64,000 nucleotides of DNA from Periplaneta americana (lineage: Eukaryota > Arthropoda > Insecta > Blattodea > Blattidae): contig NC_091122.1 in assembly GCF_040183065.1 (NCBI RefSeq), positions 82,097,955-82,161,954 of the forward strand, given 5' to 3'. The notes beneath the pieces are model-generated. The model did not search any database, was not told where the DNA came from, and was given only the letters and a program-made list of their open reading frames with translations. Both the position numbers and the translations under genes were made by a program. Shown here one piece after another: positions 23,165 through 34,609 of this stretch. Positions within the stretch are counted from its first letter, which is position 1, and the number at the start of each line of letters is the position of its first letter.

Positions 23165-23480
23165 TTAGATAGGCTGTTTTGGGTATCAGGCATTAAAAGA
23201 ATGGTGTAATTGTAGTGCAACAACTTCGAGCGCTAGCGACCAACCGAGTAAACGTTTTGCGCTCGAGCGTATCATTTCACAACCGAGGACTGATCGACGA
23301 GCTCTGTTAGTTCGACCTGTTTGAGGCTTGTCTATCATCGTCGATGATCGGATCCCTGTGACAGGGCAGAGTGCATTTGCCGATCTGTTTCATTTAATCG
23401 TTGACAGTGAATGGAGAAATAGTGATACTGCATGATGACAGAAAAAAAAAACATAGCCCAAAACAGTTTATCACACATTT
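23165..23480. mobile_element. Possible MITE, about 310 bp
   Basis: The left part has GGCTGTTTTGGGTAT and the right part ATAGCCCAAAACAGTTTAT, an imperfect inverted pair sharing CTGTTTTGGG. The interior (23220-23400) is CpG-rich and GC-rich (for example TTCGAGCGCTAGCGACC), unlike its surroundings. No clear target duplication. Confidence 0.4.
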
Positions 23481-24605
23481 CACTTGACATTTGAACGTAT
23501 CGAATAGATACTAATCTTCTTATCCTTCCTCAAATGTTAAGCTCATTCATTTAATGAATTAGTGTGAGTTGGAGATTAATCATTTCGGGTGGTATTCCCT
23601 GAAAAAGGTTATATACGTTAGTGTTAGGTAGATAGGTCTGTGCCATACTTGAAAATGCCAAAACAAAATGTCTCACTTATACCGAAGCACTTCTGCCTGA
23701 AAACAAAACAAAATTCTGAGACTTAATAAGAGTGAGGAAGAACGGGAGAATCGTTTATGAAGTAACAATGCAAACATTTTAGTGGTTTTAGCAAGAGGAA
23801 CTAGCATCGAACGCTTTGAGCGACTTGCCAGTAAGAGAGTTCGAATTTACCAGGCTAGAGAAAGAAAAAAGAGCACTGAACGTCCTCAGAGAATTAACGA
23901 ACTACGAGTGCGTACGCAATAATAATATGTTGACATTCCATTACGATCTAAATATCGATTATGCTCATTTTAATGGTATCTAAATAGGTAAAATGGATCA
24001 AATATGTAATAAATGAAAAGCGAAAAATGGAATAATGAACCAAACAGATTATGTTGTCCTGCTGGAAAAGTTGTTCTTTCTGAGATTCAAGAACTCCCAT
24101 AACCAATTTAAAGACTTACTTTTAGAAGTATACGAGTACATCCGTTATCAAAACAAGATTTAAATAATATAAGACAATACAACACCTTAATCCAAATGAT
24201 AATCATTTAGTGCAAAAAATAATCAAAGCCTTCTTCCAGCTGAGAGTAGCAACCCTCAGTTCTTATAAATATAGTACCAAGCTTAAAACTGCGAACAGAA
24301 TTAATTGAACAACTCCAGAAAGAATGCATGATAATAACAGTTACATTCATAGTTTCAAATACAACTTCAAAAATAATTCAGGAGCAAACGACTTACAACT
24401 TAATATAAACTAATTATTCGCTATGTAATAACAAAGCTGTATTTGAAAATATAATACATTTAAATCAGTTATATTTATTTATAATAGCCTAAGTGCAGCA
24501 AAGCGCACGGATATGGCTAGTATTGTATAATAAAAATATGACTCTTAAAATGATGAAAAATGATCACCAAAGATCGAGGAATGTCCCAGGCCATAGAGAT
24601 ACTAG
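23481..24605. other. No recognised gene
   Basis: AT-rich with no supported frame or repeat. Confidence 0.5.
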
Positions 24606-24612
24606 GTTAGAC

Positions 24613-24795
24613 CAAAGTCTACTATATACAGTCACGAAGCTTGAGTTTTGAGGATGCTAGAAACAATATACTGTGCCGGTGCTATTTCGCATTGTCTGTA
24701 ATGAGGCGATATTAGCAATCCTAGTGGTGAGCAACTATCTAATGTTTGCATATTTACTACGTATTGAGCTTCGGGACTGTATATACTAGACTGTG
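24613..24795. mobile_element. 183-bp MITE with 7-bp target duplication, copy 1
   Basis: The ends are CAAAGTCTACTATATACAG (first A-box base mutated from CACAG) and, reversed, CACAGTCTAGTATATACAG, continuing with CGAAGCT. GTTAGAC flanks both sides (24606-24612 and 24796-24802). A second copy of exactly the same 183-bp length lies inverted at 57746-57928, also with a 7-bp duplication. There is no coding capacity. Confidence 0.9.
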
Positions 24796-25031
24796 GTTAG
24801 ACTGTGCGCAAACCATAGTGACGTAATGCATGACGTACGGTCACAGATACTGTCGGATACGAATACAAATGGTACGCTCTGCAGCGGTTGAAATAGAGTA
24901 TATTGAAGTATTAGAGTACGTGAAGACTCATTGCTACACCTCTCAGACCGTGTGTAGTGTGAGTATTGCATGTTGTTTACTAGCAAGTTAGTTGTGATTG
25001 TCAATCAGAAAGAACTAGTACGCACAGAATA

Positions 25032-25925
25032 ATGACATCAGAAGATAATTCAAGACTGCATTTGACTGCAGCAAAGTTTGGTACTCAGTATTTTCGTGTG
25101 GAGGGCGAATAGGCCTATATAACATGTAACGTGTGCAATGTACAATTAAAAGTAAGTGTAAGTAATGACTTAGAAAAACACTGTAAGAGAAAAAAGAAAT
25201 ATAGTGCACAGGTAAAGGTGTTTGCTGCTTCTTCAAATTCACATTAAGAACTACATATGAACAGTCAGAGTTTTATACTGATTTGTGTCATGTTTGTACG
25301 TGCGAATATACCATTGAACAAACTGAATAATCCATATTTTAAACAATTTATTACAAAATATACTCGTAGACAACTGTCGAGGGACACAACACTACGTACG
25401 ACCTATTTACCCAAATGTTACGAAGAAACTCTAAATTCCATTCGAACAGCTATAGGCAACAACAAAATATGGGTAGGGCCTATCTATCGATGGGATATAA
25501 GATATTCTTGGACGATATGCAGCAAATGTTGTCATAGGAATGCTGTCCTCAACAGAACCAAGCAAGAAATTTGTTTTGACATCTCAAAAACTGAAAAAAG
25601 TAAATAATGTAACTATTGTCAATCTGTTTGAGAGATCTATGCCACTTTTATGGACTGAGAGTATTAAATGAGAAAACGTGTTGCTTTTCGTAACCGACTG
25701 TGCGCCGTATATGGTAAAAGCAGGAAAGACACCGAAAGAAATATATCCCAACGCAATACATTTGACAAGTTCAACCCATGCAATTCACAGAGTAGCGGAA
25801 GAAGTGCGGGCTTGCTGTCCAGTTGTTGATAGTTTCATCGCAAATGTAAAAGAATTGTTTCCAAAATCTTCGTACAGATTACAAGGGTACAAAGAAGCAG
25901 ATGTATGTCGTACTGTTCTATAATG
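25032..25925 (+). pseudogene. hAT/CGGBP1-type transposase-like pseudogene
   Basis: It starts at the ATG of MTSEDNSRLHLTAAKFGTQY. A BED-like zinc-binding stretch follows (CNVCNVQLK then LEKHCKRKKK), broken by a stop at about 25110. A 116-codon frame from 25257 (RANIPLNKLNNPYFKQFI, TTYLPKCYEETLNSIR, GNNKIWV) and a third from 25678 (VTDCAPYMVKAGKT, HAIHRVAEEVR) follow after frameshifts. This order is known from insect and vertebrate CGG-repeat-binding-protein-like, hAT-derived genes. The dimerisation region is missing and no terminal repeats were found. At least three disruptions make it dead. Confidence 0.7.
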
Positions 25926-26214
25926 GAAGCCAATTCATGTCATGATACTGTATGAAAGAGGCGTGTGAGAGTGTTCCATATTTATTTTCCACCGGACTAT
26001 ACCAGTGAAGAAGCGCGCTCTCTGCACAAGCATGCGTAATCTCACTCTTACAAACACTCCAGACGTACTGAACCTGACATCGTGTGGAACTTTCCTCGGT
26101 CTTTGATAATCACATAACCTCAATTTCTCCGTACCCAACTCCATCTAAAAATTATAAACTGATTCAGTACCTACAATGCAAAATCTTGGTACATGAGCTT
26201 AACTTTTGGCACAT

Positions 26215-26482
26215 TATTGTTTTTTTTTTTCAATTGGCTATTTAAGGACGCTGTATTAACTACTAGATTATTTAGAGTCGATGGAATTGGTGATAGCGAG
26301 ATGGTATTTGGCGAGATAAGGCCGAGGATTCGCCATAGATTACCAGACATTCGCCTTACTGTTGAGGAAAACCTCGGAAAAAACAAAACCAGGTAATCAG
26401 CCCAAGCGGAGATCGAACCCGCGCCCAAGCTCAACTCCGAATCAGCTGGCAAGCGCCTTAGCCGACCGACTACGTCGGTGGC
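26215..26482 (-). mobile_element. SINE C, tRNA-derived, near full length
   Basis: Reverse complement of the family from GGACGCTGTATTAACTACT to the tRNA-like head at about 26400-26482 (B box GATCGAACCCGCG and A-box complement CCTTAGCCGACCGACTACG on this strand). Its body is the best preserved in the window. Confidence 0.9.
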
Positions 26483-26641
26483 TGCCTTATTGCTAAATAA
26501 AATTTGGCCAGTATTCATTTGTTAATGGTGCGTGTACATAATTTATTTGTTGGATTTTCGCATATAAATTACCGAGCTATGGTATGTAAGCCTATAGAGA
26601 ATTCGTATTCATATTTAACTGTTCGTTGATATTTCATGATA

Positions 26642-26681
26642 ATTTTTATCGGTGTGACAAACTCACCGATAAAAATCACAT
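26642..26681. repeat. Short hairpin
   Basis: ATTTTTATCGGTG and CACCGATAAAAAT are 13-bp inverted arms around a loop of about ten bases. It may be chance or a relic of a terminator-like or foldback sequence. Confidence 0.6.
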
Positions 26682-26734
26682 ATATTTGAATGTCACAGAT
26701 ACTTGAAAATATCGTTTAAGCTCATCTCTACTGG

Positions 26735-26940
26735 CTAAGAAGAAACTGTCTACTGAAGGATGTACTAGAAGAAATGGTGAACGGGAGAACAGTTCGGAGC
26801 AGAAGATATCAGAAGATAGACAACATTAAGATATATGGATCATATGCGGAGAATAAAAGAAGGCAAAAAAGAGAGAAGATTGGAGAATGCTGAGTTTGTA
26901 GTGAAAATCCTACCCTTGGGCAAAAAACTATGAATGATGA
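26735..26940 (+). pseudogene. LINE B, 3' end fragment
   Basis: The plus strand can be read in pieces as LLKDVLEEMVN, RRYQKIDNIKIYGSYAENKR and KREDWRML, ending in GCCC-TTGGGCAAAAAAC-like DNA. This matches the C-terminus at 59575-60085. It is 5'-truncated and frameshifted. Confidence 0.75.
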
Positions 26941-26944
26941 ATAG

Positions 26945-27770
26945 ACACTATTCTACTTGACGTAATAAATATTCCACGTCTAAATAGCTCCAGGCCCAAT
27001 CCAGTACAAACACTGTCCTTAGTGAAGAGCGTTTCATTATTATAGATTTAGTGTTCCTTATCATCAGCCCATTTTGACGCGTGAGGGAACTAAACCAAAA
27101 TCTAGTAGGTCCTACAGTTTAATATTAATGCCATGTCATGTTCAAAGTCGATTATCGAAGGAATATATGTAGGAACTCAGTGGAAAAGTGGTACAAGTGA
27201 AATGTGGTACAGTGATAGAATTCTTAGAAAACTGTGTGACTTGTGCTATTTTTTTCCCAGACAGCGAGGTTCTAATAGAGGTGAACATAAACCCACTAGA
27301 TTTCACTGTTAGCATAAGACAACACTTGGACTGTTTTTTTCTCTATAAGATACTGATTTCTGATATGAGTTCCTGCACTTATTTCGTTTTTCTAGAAACA
27401 TCACTTGTACCACTTTACTGAGCCCCTATATATTATATGAATTTGTGAACAAATAATTAATTAGGCACTTATACTCTTTATCCTTCACTGCAAGATACAC
27501 TTTAAAACATCTTAATTACGTGTATGTAGGTAAATTATACAGTTATGAATGAAGTGATTTTGTCATTACATTTCATGTGCAAACCAGGGTACGAAAGCTT
27601 TCTTTTATTTTTGTATGCATATGAAATGTAGGTATTTAAATCTTTTGAATGAACAGTTCAAGAAACTTAACTATAAATACTAATGTCATTCGCAACTGGA
27701 AATAAATAAGTTGCGAGAAGCGTGAAACGTAATAGACCTGTGAGGAGAATGTGTTATCTTGGTGACGTTC
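26945..27770. other. No recognised gene
   Basis: AT-rich. The 77-codon frame at 27188-27421 has no recognised motif. Confidence 0.5.
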
Positions 27771-28265
27771 ATTGTTTTCTTTTCCTCTTCTAAATTCTTC
27801 CTGTTTTGATCATGTTCTTCTTCTTCTTCCAAATCTTGCTACTGCTTCTACTGCTCTTTATATTTTTGTACCTTTTTATCTTTAACCTTTGCTTCTTACA
27901 CATTTTTCTTTCCTCCTCGTAATAATTCAACTTTTTAGACATCTTGATATTTTTTTCCATCTTCTCTTCTTTTACTCCCTTTACCTCAACTCTCTTTTCC
28001 ATTTCATGTTGATCAGCCCTTTCCTCTAATTCTACACCTTATTCTTATTCTAACGCTTCTTCCTATTGTGCCTTTTCTTTTGTCTTTTAATTTATTCTTT
28101 TTCGCCTCTTTTTTATATTTTTCTTCTAATTTTTCCTTGTTATTGTAGCTTCTTTTCTCATTCTTTCCCTTATTTCTTCTACTAGAATCATTTTCTTTCA
28201 TCTTCGTCTCTTAGCTACTCTTTTTCTGTTAATTGAATTTGTATTGTTCTCCTTTTCATTTCCAA
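27771..28265. repeat. Long pyrimidine-rich tract
   Basis: Nearly 500 bases of mainly C and T on the plus strand with repeated TTCTTCTTC and TTTTCTTTTC words. On the minus strand it yields lysine- and glutamate-rich frames by composition alone. Confidence 0.8.
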
Positions 28266-30378
28266 TTCATTTTCTTCGCTGATGTACTTGGCCTAATCTT
28301 AATACCTCATAAATCGCACTATAAAATTGTCTACGGCTTCATTAAACTTTTTTTTCGATCGAATATTCTCACGAATCAATAATAATTGAAACTACTTTGA
28401 GAGTATATTGAGAATGCTACATTTATTTTTAGTTATTATGACTTTTTCATATGCATTACGCCTCATTTGTAAGAAAATTGCATGATGTTTCCTAGAAATC
28501 GTAGGAACTTCGTCTCAAATGAATTTTATTGATAAATAATGCCAAATAATTTATTATTTTTCTTTCTATCCATCTTTTTGCTATGTCTTTCTAAGAAACT
28601 GTAAGATTTAGACATTGAGTTTAAATATAAAATTGTGACAGTTTTATTTTCTTGTTTATTTGTAATAAATCACATTTGAGAAATACAATATTGTGGAAGT
28701 ACCGGTACATAACAAAGAAAAAATATTGCATTCTAACTGAGAGCTGTCGGAAATCAGAATCTTGTACGTGCAGGATAGTAACTAGAAGAGATATGGCGTC
28801 CTGATATGAATATGGCAAAGCTTCTTGAAAGGAAAGTTACATCACGTGAAGGAAACATGTGTTCACTTGATATTCCTGTTAGATATGGACGCCATATGTT
28901 ATATGTGTGTACCTCTTCCACGAACAAGAGTCAGAGGTCACTTCTCACCTGATGTTCCCTCACTGATTTATCTCATTTTAGTACCGGGAACATACAATAG
29001 GCTATGATAAATCCCTCTTACGCAGATACTCTGTAGCTCAGTCAATTGATGGATCGTTAAACAGAGATTAAGGTTGGATCTTCACAGATTCTACGAGAAT
29101 TATGATAGGCAATATAGGTTTTAGGCATTTTCCCGTAATAGTACGGTTTCTATAGAAAAATACCAAGTAATTATATGCCTACATTTTGTCATCGTGGAGG
29201 ATTATTGTTACCCTTCCCGCCAATGGAGTCAGAATTTCTAAGGTTCAAACTCGTACGAGCGATGATTTTTTCAGAGACGATAAATTCCTTAACACGGCGT
29301 TCTCGGAAGAGATTAAACCCGGATATCCATTTATGGTATATACAATTTTCTGTTCCCTGTTTCTGCCACACAAAGTCCTAAGCGTCTCGACTGAGACTGC
29401 AGAGGCCTCAAGAAGGCAAAGAACGAAACAAAAGAAAATGTAAAGGCACAATAATAATTTTATTAAAGGTGCCAGAAAATATAGCGGATGGGTAGTCTAA
29501 ATAATAATATACTTTTTCGGTTGTTTTCTGTTCAAATATTGTTGTTCTTCGCATGCATAACCTCAAGATAAATATGATTTCTTCAGAATCATATTAGAGA
29601 ACCCGGCCATAGCCGATAAAAATCTTTAGAGTACGAGTAGGTTTCTATGATGAATGTAAGTGTTGAAGGCAAAACATCAAGCCAGCTTTTTCTCGCCCAA
29701 TAATTTCCTAGCTTTACGGATAGTTTGTGCAGGTCACTTGAAATGAGACTGTTGTCTCTCCTGGAAAAGGTTTTGTGACAGTTCGAAAACCTCTGCGAAA
29801 CAAAGAAGGAAACCTAGTATAAAATATACAGGCAAACACAAAAAATCAATAGATGTGATATTTGTTTAGTGAATATCTGACAGTCCTCCGAAATGTTAGG
29901 GTAATATTTTTTCTGTATTTTTTAACCAAACCAGTGACCTTTAATCCGAGCAATCCTTAGTCATTTCTGTAACTTTTTCAAATGTGAAGCGTACTGAATA
30001 ATATATTATTATTGTTTCTGGTTAACATTAACTTTAAATTAATCTATTTTACGAGTACATAGTTTATTTTCTGTCATTCTTCGATGTTAAGTTTCTTATT
30101 TGTTAATATTCTTCTATTCACGTGTTGACAGGAATCTTGCACTTCTTTTCTTCTGTGAATTCTATTTATCACCCCTCTTAAGAATCTTACTTTCCTACCG
30201 GAGTCGACCAGTTACATACAGCTGTAAAACTTTGAGGGGTTGTTCTCCCCCTTGAAAAGAGTTACGCCGGATTGCATGTGTAATACTTTATGGCCGTTCG
30301 AGGATCACAGTCTAATTACATAAAAGACGAGTTTATTTACTCTCCAGTTGCACTACTTTGCTGAGCATAGCTTGAATC

Positions 30379-30380
<2 letters not shown>
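28266..30380. other. No recognised gene (2.1 kb)
   Basis: AT-rich. Short frames around 29175-29443 overlap on both strands and show no domain. Confidence 0.5.

Positions 30381-30381
<1 letters not shown>

Positions 30382-30449
<68 letters not shown>
30382..30449. repeat. (AT)n microsatellite
   Basis: About 34 perfect AT units immediately before SINE A. Confidence 0.95.
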
Positions 30450-30452
<3 letters not shown>

Positions 30453-30461
30453 ATTTTAATA

Positions 30462-30660
30462 TACCGAAGTACATGTGATATTTCCATGCAGATATTCTGC
30501 GTCATCATACGATGAAAGAGTTGGAACTTAATCTGAGACGATTCTGTCCGACGCTGGGGTAGTATCTGGTGTGGCTTAGTGGATAAAGCATCAGCACGTA
30601 GAGCTAAAAACCCGGGTTCAAATCCCGGCGCCGGAGGGAATTTTTCTCCATTCCATTACT
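30462..30660 (+). mobile_element. SINE A, third copy
   Basis: The tRNA-like head is at about 30567-30635 (GGCTTAGTGGATAAAGC, TCAGCACGTAGAGCT, B box GGTTCAAATCC). Upstream, TACCGAAGTACATGTGATAT is the reverse complement of DNA downstream of the 2.5-kb copy. CGATGAAAGAGT on the left and ACTCTTTCATCG on the right bracket the tRNA-like core, giving it short inverted ends. Confidence 0.85.
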
Positions 30661-30664
30661 CTTT

Positions 30665-31360
30665 CATCGTTGAATCATAATATTTTACTATTTTAAACTC
30701 TGGTATAAAATCATTTAGCGTTAACAAGGGTGCACAGCGGGGACGCAAACTAAACATAAATAAATAAATGTTAGGCTTTTCCTTACTGTTATGCCGTACT
30801 GATAAAGTTTAAAATGTCTGTGTTGGAATGCTATAAGTTGCAGAAAGTAAAATCTGTCAATCCTGTGTTCGCTGTACCTCTTAATGCTTTTCTGAATGAA
30901 AGAAATCATCCTTTATGCATTATATCAGGTCAGGATTTGTGTGCCATCGCTGTAGAAGTATTTATCGCTACAGTTGTGTCCGTCTGATATACTTTAAGCA
31001 CATCTAAGAAGGTAAAATTGTATGTATATTTATTTACACTATTATTGTGTATAAACCCGTTAAACAGAAAATATTATAATAAACAAATCAATAATTAGGC
31101 CTATTCCCTTATCACACCGTAGAATCTTACTTACAAACGATATTGACCTAAATTAGGTAGCCTAAGATTGTCTTACAAGCTCTAAAATCCACTTACAACC
31201 TATAAAAATTCCTAGGTAGTGAGAGTAAAATAACTCTTGAAAGTTTCCAGTCATCGGTAGTCTTGCTGAAAGAGCTTGCCATTTAAGGTGATATTTTTGG
31301 AGATCAGAGTCGATGCAATTTTGCAATTTTTGGTCATGTGTGATAGTCCATAAATCTCTT
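30665..31360. other. No recognised gene
   Basis: AT-rich. The minus frame at 30721-30909 has no motif. Confidence 0.5.
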
Positions 31361-31704
31361 TAGCTTAACGCTCCGTATCACTGTGATAATGCTACAAGAT
31401 CTCATTATAACAATTTACTCATTATACCCTACCACAAGACATCTTTATATTCTTCATCCTATACAGTTTCAGTTGCTAGAAATTGGAACTCGCTTCCGAG
31501 TGATATAAGGGGTTGTTGGACAATAGCTTCATTTAGGTCAAAATTACATAAATTCTTACTTAACAGATGAATTGCTGATTAATATTTGTTACTTATAATG
31601 AAACTAACATCTGTCCATTCTTATTATTATTATCTTTAATTTCTCTAAATAGATTTACAAAACCTCTAATGGCAATTACATTAATATTCTCATTATAGAA
31701 ATAG

Positions 31705-31748
<44 letters not shown>

Positions 31749-32043
31749 TCCCTGTAACATAGTCCTAGTAAGCTTATATTAAATTAATTTTCATCATTTT
31801 ACTAGCTATCTCAAATATTAAATTAATTATAATTCATTGAATTAAATTAGCTCATAAATTAAGTTACTATTTTACCTTATAGATTTATCTAAATTTAAAT
31901 AAATGTGTAGTGAAGATTATTGCTGGAGAACCTTTTAAGTGTAATGAAAATATTTGTAATTTAAATTTATGTATTGTATTGATTAAGGCTGGTTGAGTGG
32001 AAGAGAAGGCCTTATGGCCTTAACTCTGCCAGCGAAAATAAAA

Positions 32044-32044
<1 letters not shown>
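31361..32044 (+). pseudogene. LINE D, ORF2 C-terminus and 3' UTR
   Basis: A frame from about 31365 to the TGA at 31567-31569 reads NAPYHCDNATRSHY, NNLLIIPYHKTS, then SVARNWNSLPSDIRG and FRSKLHKFLLNR. The WNSLPSDIR...F-K-L pattern is the usual C-terminal signature of many non-LTR reverse transcriptase polyproteins (Jockey/CR1-like). The 3' UTR follows, with an internal (AT)n at 31707-31745, and finishes in GCCAGCGAAAATAAAAC before an ATT tail. Most of the element upstream is missing. Confidence 0.8.
31707..31745. repeat. (AT)n microsatellite
   Basis: About 20 AT units inside the LINE D 3' UTR. Confidence 0.95.

Positions 32045-32097
<53 letters not shown>
32045..32097. repeat. (ATT)n microsatellite, LINE D tail
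   Basis: About 17 ATT units directly after AATAAAAC, the element's 3' end. Confidence 0.95.
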
Positions 32098-32098
<1 letters not shown>

Positions 32099-32314
32099 AT
32101 GCTAGCTTAAACCGTCATGCTGAATTCTAAGTCACCATGTTTGTTTCAAATGTTACCTACATCCTTCAATTACAACAATGAGTTATACCGAAATGAACAC
32201 CGAGATGAATAGTTTTTTCTCTAAATTTGCAAAATTTGTAACGGGATTGCAATATAACTTTCGACTCTTACACACAATATTAAGAAATGAAAACCATGAC
32301 TGACATGTACTTTA

Positions 32315-32987
32315 CAAGGTTGTTTCCGATCTCTGATAACGAATTTGAATGACATCATTTGCGTCAGGAGTCACACGACAGCTGAACTGTGGCGCGAGGT
32401 AACAGACCAGTAGTGAGCGATCTCATAGTCAGAGTGCACGGAAACTGACAGCAGAAATTCCCAAGAAAATCGAGCCTTTTTGGGAGGGGTACATAACAAT
32501 CCTTTCTGATGCCAAGTACAGTTAAGTGAAAATAAAAAAAGCCTGCAATAAACGAGGTTTCGTTATTTCTAAGAAAGGCATCTTCTGTGTATTTAATAAG
32601 ATTGGTAAAGCTCGAATGGAATTAATTTGTATCATCTCGTGGAGTGCGGCGACTTGTAACGGTGTGACGGGGGGTGGATTTGCTTGCTTTTTCCACTCTG
32701 GAATTAATCCCATCCGAGTTTTCGCACACAAGATGTCTTTCATGGAAATAAGGAAATCACGGTTTTTGTAGGCTCGTATGATTTTCACGTAACTGTACTT
32801 GGCATCGGAAAGGGTTGTTATGTACCCCTCCCAAAAGGCTCGATTTTCTTGGGCATTGCTATTGTGATACACCGTGCACTCTGAATATGAAATCACTCAC
32901 TACTGGTCTGTCACCTCAGCTGTCGGTGTGATTCCTTACGCACATGATGTCATTCAAATTTGTCATCAGAGATCGGAAACAACTCTG
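32315..32987. mobile_element. 673-bp foldback element, TA-flanked
   Basis: Left and right halves are imperfect reverse complements for about 270 bp each: GTTGTTTCCGATCTCTGAT, AATTTGAATGACATCAT, GACCAGTAGTGAG, CCAAGAAAATCGAGCCTTTT and GATGCCAAGTACAGTTA are all found in both orientations. TA flanks each end (32313-32314 and 32988-32989). The ends CAAGGTTGTTTCC and CAGAGTTGTTTCC recall Tc/mariner termini. The long minus frame at 32522-32896 runs from one arm into the other, so it is not a normal gene. The unpaired middle is about 140 bp. Confidence 0.85.
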
Positions 32988-33139
32988 TATAATAATGTTT
33001 ACTAGTGAGTGAACGAAATACTAATGGAACTAAATTTCCATTTGCAACCTCATGAATTGTGAAAAAATTGATAAAATAATGCTCTTAAATGCTCCGTCTA
33101 CCAAAAATGTAGGCACTATCACTTTTACTAATAATTTTA

Positions 33140-33610
33140 AGTATTATTATTATTGTATCTCCAATGGGGGGTAGCCCTATTTTACATATGTATGCTAGGG
33201 CTATAGTTTTACACAAAAAATATTCCTAACCATAAAACAAATTGAAAAGAAAAATAAATTAGCTTACACAATGGAAATAAAACCTAAACAATCCGTAATT
33301 TAAACATTGCGATTGCAAATCAAACATCAGTCATCAATTGAGACATACAGAAAACAGTTACAACACATAAACAAAACATTTCTTATAGCGGTACTCTATA
33401 ACACAATTAAGCAACTTTCCCTAACATACATCATAAATTAATACACAATAGTCACACAAACACAATCAAGCATCCCATAACTATGACTCACATACACAAC
33501 AAATCAAGTATCCTCTACAACATATACACTTCAACATAACCATACATTTAAAAGTTACAAATTTGGCTGCAAAAGAATATATAGGACACTGTTACTAAAT
33601 ACTGTTATTT
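33140..33610 (-). mobile_element. LINE E, 3' UTR and end
   Basis: Downstream (on the minus strand) of the RNase H frame. It ends with GCTACCCCCCATTGGAGATA and a short ATA/ATT tail at about 33140-33160. Confidence 0.75.
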
Positions 33611-34605
33611 CTACAAGGTCTTAAATACACCTGTAATAAATATGTGAAATTCCTTTATGCAACATTGTTTCAGAAGAACTTTTGTAACTGGTGGTGAGAA
33701 AGTTGTATCGCACATGCTAAGGTGGGTTTCTAGTCGGTATCTCTTGCGTTCCTGTAGTGGGCACTGAAATAACAGGTGGTCGACTGTTTGTGTGGGGTGT
33801 TCACAGGGACATGAGGAGCCATTTGGGTTGTCAATTTTGAAACGTTCAAAATATGAATTAAATTTTCCGTGTCCAGTCATAAATTGCGTGGATATGTAAG
33901 ATGGTTCATAATTCTTTACGGTTAGTCTATCTTTAACTGTGGGAAAATATAGTGATTTTGTGATTTGACCATTTGTACTATTTAACCACATTGCATTCCA
34001 GTCATTTAAGATGTCCACCTTCATTTGCATTTTTACATAAGAGAGGGGTTGTTTAGAGTATGTGTGTTCTGTTTCCGAAATTGCGGCCATCTTGGCTAGA
34101 TGATCTGCTCTTTCGTTTCCTGTATTCCCTACATGACCACGTACCCAATCGAAACATACATGTTGCTTACATAGTAACAAAGTTTCTCTAATACCAACCG
34201 CAATTGGATTGAGGTTATATTTATCGTCAATTGCTGCGAGTGCTGCTTGAGAATCACATAAAATTCGTACGAGTACATTACACGGTCTATTTACACTCCA
34301 TTCTGTTGCTTTCTTCAGTGCTAGGAGTTCCGCCTGGAATATTGTGCACGCTGGTGAGAGACCATACTGTTTGTAGGATATTTCAGAGTCTCTATCGTAA
34401 ACAACGAAAGCGCAACCAACAAGTGTACATGACTCTTCATTTCTGACGAAACGTGATCCATCGATATAGATGTGGAGGTCGTGTTGACGTGGGCAGTCAG
34501 GTCGAACCGAGCGGTCGTATAGTGCAGGGTATCCACAAGCCAGGAAATGAGCTGGGAGTTCAACTTTTAAGTAACCTATATTATATTCCTGTCATTATTA
34601 TTAAC
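33611..34605 (-). pseudogene. LINE E, RNase H domain and C-terminus
   Basis: One open minus-strand frame of about 330 codons runs from a stop near 34601 to the stop before 33611. It begins NIGYLKVELPAHFL and includes HIYIDGSRFVRNEESC (first RNase H Asp in IDGS), FQAELLALKKATEW (Glu), RILCDSQAALAAI (Asp in CDSQ) and FDWVRGHVGNTGNERADHLA (the conserved His-Gly...Asp). This is the full set of RNase H catalytic positions. A CxC...HxxxxC tail follows (CPCEHPTQTVDHLLFQC), typical of I/R1/Jockey-group non-LTR elements. The reverse transcriptase and endonuclease upstream are gone, so this is a 5'-truncated copy with an otherwise intact end. Confidence 0.9.
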
Positions 34606-34609
34606 CAGG

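Noticed and set aside
27790..28201. Lysine-rich minus-strand frames
   Set aside because: Composition of a pyrimidine tract; no motif.
32522..32896. 124-codon minus-strand frame as a host gene
   Set aside because: It runs across the fold of an inverted-repeat element, so its second half encodes the complement of its first half; no known domain.
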